In this document: positions 23,040 to 32,100 of the stretch, in pieces
Layout: each line of letters begins with the position of its first letter
Position numbering within the stretch: the stretch's first letter is position 1
Source of the DNA: Pieris napi
Lineage: Eukaryota > Arthropoda > Insecta > Lepidoptera > Pieridae
Length of the DNA: 64,000 nucleotides
Assembly: GCF_905475465.1 (NCBI RefSeq)
Contig: NC_062238.1
Coordinates: forward strand, 3,638,501 to 3,702,500
Direction of reading: 5' to 3'
Notes under the pieces: model-generated
What the model was told of the DNA's origin: nothing
Database searches by the model: none
What the model saw: the letters and a program-made list of their open reading frames with translations, nothing else
Translations under genes and position numbers: made by a program

Positions 23040-26000
23040 AATTAAATATACAATCAAAAAAAGAATTACCTTATATCAAAATTAACAATCCACCTTTAAA
23101 ACTTCTTATTGATACAGGAGCAAACCAATCATTCATAAGCCCTGAAGCAGTAGATAAATTTTTCAGTAATATTCCGAAAATGTACGATCCTTTTGAAGTT
23201 ACTAATTCTAGATTAACAAGCGTTCATGAACACTCAATATCAATTCCTAGTTTTCCTGAATTTAATGAGACTAAAAATATAAAATTATTTATCTATAAAT
23301 TTCATAATTATTTTGATGGTTTGATAGGATTAGATTTATTAGAAAACTGTAGAATCGATTTTAAAGACGATATACTAATCACTGACAATGCAAAAATCCC
23401 TCTATTGCGTTATAAATGTAAAAAATACACAGAACAAATAATACCAGCGAAATCATCTCGTTTAGTTGGTATACCGATACATCATGACGATGGTGACGTG
23501 TTTATACCAGAACAAATAATAAGTAATTGCATTATTCACGAATGCATTACTAATGTGACTGATTGGACTGGTATAGTAGAAGTTGAAAATATGACAGACG
23601 AAGACATTGTATTTCCAATAGACAGACCTTTACAACTTGACTTATTTAACTTTGAAAGTTCTTATACTGAACTAGACTCAGACAGGGTAAACCAAGTTTT
23701 AGACAGACTTAGAACTGATCATTTAAATAGCGAAGAACGAGTTAATTTAGAAACCCTTTGTAAGCGCTACGCTGACATATTTTACATTGAAGGCGAACCA
23801 TTAACCTTCACTAATAAAATCAAACATAGTATTAGAACTCATGATGAAAACCCAGTCTATACCAAAAGTTACAGATATCCTTTTGTACATCGTCAGGAAG
23901 TTAGGGAACAGATAAGTAAAATGCTCGAACAAGGTATAATACGACCTTCTGACTCTGCTTGGAGCTCACCCATTTGGGTAGTCCCAAAGAAAGCTGATGC
24001 ATCTGGTAGACAAAAATGGCGACTTGTAGTGGACTTTAGGAAGTTAAACGACAAGACTATTGACGATAAATACCCTATTCCAAACGTCACTGACGTTTTA
24101 GACAAATTAGGTAGGTGTCAGTATTTTACGACTCTTGACCTTGCATCTGGCTTTTACCAAGTCGAGATGAATCCTGAAGACATACCGAAGACAGCATTTA
24201 ACGTAGAACACGGTCACTTTGAATTTCTACGCATGCCAATGGGACTCAAAAATTCACCTTCGACATTTCAACGTGTAATGGATAACATCCTTAAGGGTTT
24301 ACAAAATGAGATATGTCTAGTGTACCTTGATGACATCATAGTTTTTAGTACATCTTTGCAGGAGCATATAATTAATTTAGAAAAAGTATTTAACAGACTG
24401 AGAGAGTCCAATTTTAAGATCCAGATGGACAAATCTGAATTTTTAAAACTTGAAACTGCTTACCTTGGTCATATAATTAGTAATGAAGGTATTAAACCGA
24501 ACCCCGATAAAATTAGAGCCATAGAAAATTATCCTTTACCTAAAACAACAAAGGAAATTAAACAATTTTTAGGACTATTAGGTTATTATAGGAAGTTCAT
24601 ACCTGACTTTGCAAGACTAACGAAACCGATGACTAAATGTCTTAAAAAGACTAACAAAATAACTTTAGACTCTGACTATATCAAATGTTTTGAGAAATGC
24701 AAAACCTTACTTACTAACGATCCTATTTTACAATATCCCGACTTTAACAAAGAGTTCATTCTGACAACAGACGCCTCCAACGTAGCTTTAGGGGCAGTAC
24801 TTTCACAAGGCACAGTAGGCTCTGACAAACCGATCTGTTATGCTTCTAGAACATTGAGTGACAGTGAATTGAATTACAGTACTATCGAAAAAGAACTTTT
24901 GGCAATAGTTTGGGCAACTAAGTATTTTAGACCCTATTTGTTTGGTAGGAAATTCAAAATTATTACAGACCATAAACCACTCCAGTGGATTATGAATTTG
25001 AAGGAACCGAACTCGAGACTGACGCGATGGCGACTTAAATTGAGTGAGTTTGACTATACAGTGATTTACAAAAAAGGAAAATATAATACCAACGCTGACG
25101 CTTTATCCCGTGTACAAATTAATAACGAGGAAATAGAGTCACTTCTTAAAGAATGTGGTATAGATGTTTCAGTAAGACCTGAACCACCAGGATCTACTAC
25201 TGTAACAGCACACACCTCCGCTGAAAATCCTATCCTTGAAATACCTATCACAGATGAACCACTTAACAAATTCCATAGACAGGTTTGTTTGACTATAGTA
25301 GGTGACATTAAAAGAAGACCGAATGTTACTAAACCATTTGATACCCATACGCGTACGCATATACAAGTCTCAGAGTCTTCATTAGAACAAGATGTTATAA
25401 ATGCAATAAAAGAATTTGTCAATCCTAAAATAAAGACTGCTATTAAAATAACTCCACCATTAGGTATGTATTCGATAATCCCAATCTTACAAAATAACTT
25501 TAAATGTAACTCTATGCATCTGGTTTTAGTAAAAACCGAGTTAGAAGATGTTAAGGAGTATTTACGGCAGCAAGAAATAATTAAACACTATCATGAAGGT
25601 AAAACTAACCATAGAGGTATCAATGAATGTTATTTAGCCTTATCACGTCGTTATTACTGGCCTAAAATGAGGGAAGAAATTACTAAATACATAAATGAAT
25701 GTACAATTTGCGGACAAACTAAATATGATAGAAATCCAATTAGACCACAGTTTAACATAGTACCACCTGCAACAAAGCCTTTTGAGATAGTTCATATGGA
25801 CCTATTCACAGCGCAAGCTGAAAAATATCTTACCTTTGTAGATTCTTTTTCAAAATACGGCCAAGCATATCACTTACGAGATGGTACAGCTATAAGTATC
25901 ATTCAAGGTCTATTACATTTCAGTACTCATCATGGACTACCTTTGACTATTGTGACAGATAACGGGACTGAGTTCACTAATCAACTTTTCGCAGAATTTG

Positions 26001-26635
26001 TTAGACTTCATAAAATTAATCATCATAGAACACTAGCTCATTCGCCTAATGACAACGGAATTATTGAAAGATTCCATTCTTCCTTACTAGAACACCTTCG
26101 TATCCTTTGCCTGAAAAATAAAGATGAACCCACGATAAATCAAATACCTTATGCAATCCTAGCTTATAACAGTTCAGTACATAGTTTCACCAAATGTAGA
26201 CCACACGATATCATTAGAGGTCATTTTGATCCTAGAGACCCTTTAGATCTTAATTTAGCTGAACACCTTATGCAACAATATATTATAACTCATAGAGACC
26301 AAATGAAGACAGTATATGAAATGATTAGCGAAGCTACAACTATTGACCGTACGAATTTAATGACTAATAGAAATAAAAATCGTGAGCCAGAAACTGAATA
26401 TGTACCCGATCAGCAGGTTTTTATTAAGAACCCCTTAGCAAGTAGACAAAAGTTAGCACCACGATACACTCACGACACAGTTCTTGCAGATCTACCCATA
26501 CACATTTACACTTCAAAGAAAAAGGGACCTGTTGCTAAATCTCGCTTGAAACGTGTACCAAAGTCATCAAAAATGTTACAGGTACCGACTAATACTGAAA
26601 ATGACAATGACGAAGGCAGCAGAGTTAAAACTTGA
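22991..26635 (+). CDS. pol: pol polyprotein: protease, RT, RNase H, integrase
   Basis: Copies element RNA into DNA and inserts it. The frame opens after TAG (22988-22990), overlaps gag by 49 nt in the -1 frame and runs 1214 codons, so expression needs a -1 frameshift; the first ATG (23180) lies after the protease site and is not the true start. Domains: retropepsin with IDTGA (DTG at 23111-23119); RT with LDLASGFYQVEM, MPMGLKNSP and YLDD (24323-24334); RNase H with TTDAS, an E-K-E-L-L motif, TDHK and NADALSR; integrase zinc finger with paired His and CTIC; integrase core D (HMD), D (TDNG) and E (IIER). All the catalytic residues I looked for are present. No stop or frameshift breaks it. I see no canonical X-XXY-YYZ slippery heptamer in the overlap; A-AAA-TCC at 23021-23027 is the nearest. 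It is of the length usual for the family. Confidence 0.95.
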   Translation, partial: EKSGFSTEPSKIPTRIELNIQSKKELPYIKINNPPLKLLIDTGANQSFISPEAVDKFFSNIPKMYDPFEVTNSRLTSVHEHSISIPSFPEFNETKNIKLFIYKFHNYFDGLIGLDLLENCRIDFKDDILITDNAKIPLLRYKCKKYTEQIIPAKSSRLVGIPIHHDDGDVFIPEQIISNCIIHECITNVTDWTGIVEVENMTDEDIVFPIDRPLQLDLFNFESSYTELDSDRVNQVLDRLRTDHLNSEERVNLETLCKRYADIFYIEGEPLTFTNKIKHSIRTHDENPVYTKSYRYPFVHRQEVREQISKMLEQGIIRPSDSAWSSPIWVVPKKADASGRQKWRLVVDFRKLNDKTIDDKYPIPNVTDVLDKLGRCQYFTTLDLASGFYQVEMNPEDIPKTAFNVEHGHFEFLRMPMGLKNSPSTFQRVMDNILKGLQNEICLVYLDDIIVFSTSLQEHIINLEKVFNRLRESNFKIQMDKSEFLKLETAYLGHIISNEGIKPNPDKIRAIENYPLPKTTKEIKQFLGLLGYYRKFIPDFARLTKPMTKCLKKTNKITLDSDYIKCFEKCKTLLTNDPILQYPDFNKEFILTTDASNVALGAVLSQGTVGSDKPICYASRTLSDSELNYSTIEKELLAIVWATKYFRPYLFGRKFKIITDHKPLQWIMNLKEPNSRLTRWRLKLSEFDYTVIYKKGKYNTNADALSRVQINNEEIESLLKECGIDVSVRPEPPGSTTVTAHTSAENPILEIPITDEPLNKFHRQVCLTIVGDIKRRPNVTKPFDTHTRTHIQVSESSLEQDVINAIKEFVNPKIKTAIKITPPLGMYSIIPILQNNFKCNSMHLVLVKTELEDVKEYLRQQEIIKHYHEGKTNHRGINECYLALSRRYYWPKMREEITKYINECTICGQTKYDRNPIRPQFNIVPPATKPFEIVHMDLFTAQAEKYLTFVDSFSKYGQAYHLRDGTAISIIQGLLHFSTHHGLPLTIVTDNGTEFTNQLFAEFVRLHKINHHRTLAHSPNDNGIIERFHSSLLEHLRILCLKNKDEPTINQIPYAILAYNSSVHSFTKCRPHDIIRGHFDPRDPLDLNLAEHLMQQYIITHRDQMKTVYEMISEATTIDRTNLMTNRNKNREPETEYVPDQQVFIKNPLASRQKLAPRYTHDTVLADLPIHIYTSKKKGPVAKSRLKRVPKSSKMLQVPTNTENDNDEGSRVKT

Positions 26636-26640
26636 CTTAA

Positions 26641-27737
26641 TTTTTAGCTATTATTACTGAAAATACAGATGATTTATATTTAGAGCTAATCAGAATAGAG
26701 AATATTTTAGGATTTATACGTGCAGCGAGCACGCATCATAGTATGATAAGCCTATGCTTATCTATATAACTTAGAATATAATATGATAGGTAGATTAAGA
26801 GAAATATATAGTAATAATGAAATCTTAGATATTGATTTGAGAGAATATTATAATCTTATAAAACCAGGTAGTTATTTCATAGGTAAGAGAATTGTTATAA
26901 TTTTTAAAATTCCTGTAATATCTAAAGATAGTTACGACTTATTTAGGCTTGCCATTGTTCCTAATAAATTCCAACAGACCTTTATACCTATACATCCTTT
27001 CATAGCAACCAATGGGAAATATTTCATGTATTTGCAAAACCGAATGCCCGAAAGTCGGCGAATACCTTCTCTGTGACAAAAGCACAAATTATTACCAGCC
27101 TCAAGAACACGCAGATTGTATCCAGAGTATTATCATTCATCAATCTTTAGATAAATCATGTATCCCCACTGAAGTCTCCATTACAAGACAAGCTATGGAA
27201 CAACTGGATGATAGACACTATACTATTGTCTTCCCAAAGCCTACGAATGTCGAACTTCAATGTGAACGGCAGGAATATGTATCCTTATCTGGCAGCTACT
27301 TAGCAACAATTCCCCATGAATGTTCATTACGAACAGATACCTTTAAGATAACCAATAGCGAAGATGAAGTCAAGGGACAGCCGCTGAAGATCACCGAGAT
27401 ACGAAGTAATTTCACTGAAGTTCAAAATAACGAGATTCCACATATAACTCTAAATTCTTTAAATCTCGATAACTTACATCATCTGGAAAACAGAATTATG
27501 CTACAGAATCCCATACGTCTTGCCCACTTTGATTCTTCACTGTACCATACAACGTTGCCCCTCTATGCACTTGTATCTGGTATAGTTATAATTTTCCTTG
27601 CCTATATTCTTCGACGATACCTGCGAAAGAACCCTACTACACCAGAAGAAGAACCAAGAAGCAACCCTATGTATGCTGTTCCTGATTCTGAAAAACCTGG
27701 AGTACCAGCAACATTTTCCCTCAAAGTGCTCAAATAG
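26641..27737 (+). pseudogene. env: decayed env-like gene of the errantivirus
   Basis: Errantivirus env encodes a membrane glycoprotein related to baculovirus F proteins. Only the rear part survives, in three frames. 26641-26769 carries a helical segment with the family-type F-I-R...T-H-H-S motif. About 26750-27076 continues in another frame, including a Y-F motif after a Pro-rich turn. A third frame, open from 27012 and homologous from about 27045 to 27737, holds the Cys-rich region (cysteines near residues 12, 21, 36, 50, 84 and 104 of that ORF), a transmembrane stretch (about residues 182-200) and a basic cytoplasmic tail. No room remains after pol for a signal peptide, surface subunit, cleavage site or fusion peptide, so the front was deleted. 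There is no intact product, so the element should behave as an intracellular retrotransposon. Confidence 0.8.
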
Positions 27738-27747
27738 TTGCTGTTCT

Positions 27748-27758
27748 GAGGGTGGAGG
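27748..27758 (+). promoter_or_regulatory. polypurine tract
   Basis: GAGGGTGGAGG lies directly before the 3' LTR, the expected plus-strand primer site. One T interrupts the purines. Confidence 0.85.
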
Positions 27759-28018
27759 AATTACATACGGTACCCTAAAGAACTTTGCTGACATCGCGGC
27801 ACGTGTATGGTCAACGTGCCGGCTTCAAGGAATTACTCTGCTGACACAGTGTTTACCGCGATTTAACATTTTAATTAAATAAAATATGTTTGCCACTCCG
27901 ATTATATCTAGCATCGATAACGGATGTCATTTTGTAATTTAATTATAAGTTTAAATATAATAAATACCTAGCTAACTATTGGTTTTTTTTGGGAGTCCGG
28001 GCTGACGAAATCGTAATT
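27759..28018 (+). repeat. 3' long terminal repeat
   Basis: 260 bp, identical to the 5' LTR on direct reading with no indels. AATAAA motifs at 27878-27883 and 27959-27964 could serve polyadenylation. Followed by the AGTT duplication at 28019-28022. Confidence 0.95.
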
Positions 28019-28027
28019 AGTTTCTAT

Positions 28028-28279
28028 GCAGTGTTGGTCTAGTGGCTTCAGCGTGCGACTCTCATCCCTGAGGTTGTAGGTTCGAGCAATTAACATTCGC
28101 TCGTACGGTGAAGGAAAACATTGTGAGGAAACCGGCTGGCCTTATATACAAAGTCGTCGGCGTGTGTCAGGCACAGGAGGCTGATCACCTACTTGCCTAT
28201 TAGATTGACAAATTATCATAAAACAGATACAGAAATCTGAGGCCCAGACCTAAAAAGGTAGCACTACTAATTTTCTTGT
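28028..28279 (+). repeat. tRNA-derived SINE, interrupted at its left flank by the LTR element
   Basis: Head GCAGTGTTGGTCTAGTGG, A-box-like GTGGCTTCAGCGTGCGACTC, partial box B GGTTCGAG, then the CATTCGCTCG...GGTGAAGGAAAACA block, GTGTGTCAGGCACAGGAGG and a tail with CAGATACAGAAATCTGAGGCC. The segment after box B (GTGCACCAATGG...) is deleted compared with the copy at 50099. The target duplication is 11 bp (ATAGTTTCTAT): right copy 28280-28290, left copy split between 21000-21005 and 28023-28027 by the LTR insertion. Confidence 0.9.
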
Positions 28280-28290
28280 ATAGTTTCTAT

Positions 28291-28610
28291 AACAATGAAC
28301 GAAGACAATAATTTATTCAATATATTGACTTCTATATAAGTTTGACCTCTCCATAAAATATGGAAATAGATAGAAAATAAAGAGATCAAAACTTTTTGTT
28401 ATGGGTACGGTTCTTACATCAGTAACTTACATCATAAGCGTCAATATAAAAAGTTTTGGGTTGTATCAACGATAGAATTATTCAAATGGACTCGCATACT
28501 AATCCCCTTAGGCGTGTAGGTATATATGTCGGATCAAATAGTACCTATTAAATTTGAATAAACTCATTGACATTCTTAACTTTTTGGTTGGTTGGTTAAT
28601 ATTTTTATAA
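28291..28610. other. AT-rich stretch without a recognisable gene
   Basis: No supported feature. Confidence 0.5.
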
Positions 28611-28611
28611 C

Positions 28612-28775
28612 GAGTCCCAAAATACCAAGCTTTCCAAATTAATAAACAGAATTCGTTAAAAATATTTTCATGGTGAGCTGGTGGTTCATCTGCTGTTAAG
28701 TGTACTCCATGTACATTCAAAATGTTAAAACGCTTGTGAATGCGTTGCATGCCCTTAGGAATCAAACACCTTTCG
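28612..28775. repeat. degraded dispersed-repeat fragment
   Basis: Contains TCATGGTGAGCTGGTGGTTCATCTGCTGTTAAGTGTACTCCATGTAC and AAAACGCTTGTGAATGCGTTGC, which resemble the repeat type seen at 39079 and 41873 (CATCTGATGTTAAGTGACACC...; GCGTTGCCGGCC). It is heavily decayed. The minus-strand ORF at 28508-28765 lies on it and is not a gene. Confidence 0.4.
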
Positions 28776-28959
28776 AAATGCTATAACGATAGTGTCTCAA
28801 AATGTATGTAGAAATATATGAGACCTAGGTCTAGGATTAATTACGTTCTTTAAAATATTATAAAACTCAAAAACGTTGAAGTTCCTAAATAGTTTTAAAA
28901 TAACATTTGTTTAAACTTAATCAAATATAGCCTTGGATATGAAAAATCAATTTGTTCCG

Positions 28960-29192
28960 ACAATTCGCAGTGTGTGAATTTCTCAGTTCATATTGCGTAT
29001 TTTAGTGTTAACCGTCTCTTCCAAATATCATGGCACCTTTACGACAATTACTTTAAGGAGAGTCCGACCAACCTGTACGGCCGTACTAAAACTCGAGTGC
29101 AGTGCATTTTTAAAAAGGAAACGCCCCGTCCGGGCTTTTCATTATTTTAAATTTAGTGTAGTGCAGCGTACCGAGTTTTGGCGACATGTGAG
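28960..29192 (+). promoter_or_regulatory. candidate promoter and non-coding first exon
   Basis: A GC-richer block with initiator-like TCAGTT at 28983 ends in the consensus donor AG|GTAAGT at 29192/29193. The only ATG-led frame inside is nine codons, so if transcribed it is probably a 5' leader. No TATA box. Motif-based inference. Confidence 0.2.
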
Positions 29193-32100
29193 GTAAGTTG
29201 ACAGATGCTACCTTTATTTTTAATAGCTTGAAATTATTGTAAATTGTCACTGTCAGGTTTATTACGCCGTTGCCACTGCCAGTTTAATTGTATTAATGTA
29301 CCATTTAAGTAACGCTGATAACGTAGTTTTGCTGTTTTTACTCTTTTTTTATTTGGCTACAAAATTAGGATGCAACAAAAAAATTAACGTACATATCAAA
29401 CTATATAAAACGACACGAGCGAAATCAAGAACTATTAGTAACAATAAAAATAAAACTACAAAAATTCAAAGTATAAAAAGAATTAAACTGTTTAAATCAA
29501 GAATTGAAGTATCAGTAGGTATATACTGTACTAATTATTCTACTCTTAGCCTAATCTAACAAAATACTATAATAACAATATATACTATTCATACGTTATG
29601 CTATAAGTATAATCGCTTTAGAATGTCATTTAAAACTAAGTTTTTGGACAGATTTCTTTAGATAAATAATAAAACTTTACTCTCTACGTGTGTTTTTATT
29701 ATAAAAGCCAAAAATACTACATAAAATAGCAACGATTATTTAAATATAATGGTTCTCGTATAAAATTAAGGTAATTTTAAACAAATTATTGTCCTTGAAT
29801 TCATTACGTTTAATTGTTACGCTATAAAGTGTGACAAAATATTCAAAACGGAGGCGAGGGAGCAATAGCCTCATTAGTTCCCATCGTCGCTTTTACGAAA
29901 CTCGTTCCGTAGATAATTTTCGTCCTTGGTCCAGCAATACCTCAGCATAACGGGTACCCTGCGGAACATAACCTTATATTAAGCTCCCAGAACCTCCGTA
30001 TTTATACAATTATTCCCTGAAGTGAACCTCTCGCAGCCTACAATTACCAACCATTGAGTTACTTCGCTTGGGGGAAATAAAATAAAAATGACGGAAAATA
30101 AAATATCGAGATTCGTTCCAATTATTGGCGAGGGTTTTATGCCTACAGGTGCAAACATGATTCCATCTTTTACAGTGTGTAGTGTGTGTAACGTGAAAGA
30201 ATGCGTTGGACTGAAATAACAGCTGCATGTCCGCCGGCAAAATGCAATCAACTGTCTGATATATACATTCTCTGTACTAATTATACAACAATGTTGCCAG
30301 CCAAACGATATTATTTGTAGGATCTTCGAAATTTAAATTTATGAGGTCGATACAGCTATAAAATTAAACAAAACACGCTCAATATTTCAGAAATTCAGTG
30401 GGATTTGCCGCTTGTACGTCACAAGTTTTTCCTCGTAAGCTTATGAAAATGTTAAATTTATTTTAGCCCGCGAGCACGGTATTAAAGCCTTAATCCTTTC
30501 GGGACCAACTTAATATCGTAAAGATGGAACAAGCTAACTTGTACGTCAACTCAAATATCATCTCGAGAACAGATTAAAGAGGTATTAAATTGTTGAACTA
30601 CGTCTTGAGTTAACCTTGCCATCAATTGTCGTATTTCGTACCTATAACTGGGTTGTTATTATACCTTATAGTAAATGTAATATTCAGTTCTATATTAGTC
30701 CGTTCATTGACTTCGTTATTCACGTCGCTATGTGACTTGAGAGATTTGTTCATCCGATTTTGATATTCCACATACTATTTGTTATCAAACGATTACTGCC
30801 TATACAACAATTACTGCCTGATTAATAAAATTATTATATTCTTTTATAATATAAAAACTATATAACGATAATGTATAACTAGGTACCTATATTTATTGTC
30901 CAATCAATCACCTAGTATGAAAATATTTTTACATGAAATCTAATTAAAATATTAATTATTATTACCTTATAGGTTAAGAAAATTGTAAATACTGTATTTG
31001 TGTAAATAAATAAAATTACTTACCACCTATATTATAAAAAAAAAATTAAAATATTAATTTTATAGCATAATTAAAGAAAATCGTGTTTAGAGCATTAAAT
31101 GCTGTTAAAACTAGTTTTGGTTATCATTATAATACATAGATTATTACAATTATTTTAATACATTATAACAGCACGCTCCGTAAAAAAATCTTGGTATTCA
31201 AGGTAAAAATTATTAATTATTAAAAAATGAGGAACATATTTATAATCCAAAATATCGCACAATAAGGTATTATTATGTAGGGATAAAAGGAACCGGTTTA
31301 CAAAAAGGTTGGAATGCAAAGACGATAGAAGGGATTTAGGGACCGATCAGCTGAGAGATGTTAGTCGGCCATTTTGGAAACGGGCTGGACCGGGGCGGCG
31401 CATGCGCGGCAAACTTGATTTATATGTCATGCTTGTCAAATTAGCCTATTGTTGAATTTTAAGCTATGGCAACGATATTTAAATTTAGAATGTTATTGTG
31501 TTTTTCTTTTATTCTTCTCATTAAGCCTAAGGTTTTATATTAATTACATTTAATATCTCTATTAAAATATTTAAATTCGATATCATAATCAAGTCAAGTC
31601 AAGTGTAAGTTCTGAGTAAAATGAAGATTGCTAAGTAATCGCATTCGATGCGGTAGGTGGATGCATACCATGATAAAAATTATGGCAATGATAAAATTAA
31701 CTTAATTATGTTAATTTAAATACAAATGGTTGGAAAATTTTGTGTTAACTGCCTGAATTACAATGTAAAAACTCTTTCTGCTTGGGTAGCTTACGTATCT
31801 ATTTTAAAAATTAATAAATATAAAATGTATTTTAATCGAAATAAGGTTCAAATTTCAATGCATGTTTGATGACTAGTATTTTGCAATAAAGCTTTGTCAT
31901 AGATTTTTTTTATAAAACGTGATGATTGCGAGTTCTATATACTTCTTCTGAGGAGAGGGTGAAAAAGAGCGTATTAAATTCTCGGTAAAAGTCATCCAAA
32001 AATAAATTTAACGATATTTAGGATTTGCTTCGACTTATTTCAAAATCAAATATGTTGTTAATGCCGGTTCTTTCTTTTTCAAAATTAATAAGTACCTACC

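Larger units (their letters stand above)
21006..28018 (+). mobile_element. Ty3/gypsy LTR retrotransposon, errantivirus type
   Basis: A 7013-bp element with two 260-bp LTRs at a fixed offset of 6753 bp, which I read as base-for-base identical. The LTRs begin AATTAC and end GTAATT. It is flanked by an AGTT duplication. Internal order: tRNA-Ser primer site, gag, pol in the -1 frame (protease, RT, RNase H, integrase), remnants of an env-like gene, purine tract. Gag without a zinc knuckle, short inverted LTR ends, a 4-bp duplication and an env-like third gene all fit errantiviruses of the gypsy/17.6/TED kind. Identical LTRs indicate a very recent insertion. Gag and pol are open throughout, so the copy could be active, but env is broken. 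Confidence 0.95.

Noticed and set aside
25066..25422. Antisense ORFs within pol
   Set aside because: They are reading-frame shadows of the pol gene with no independent support.
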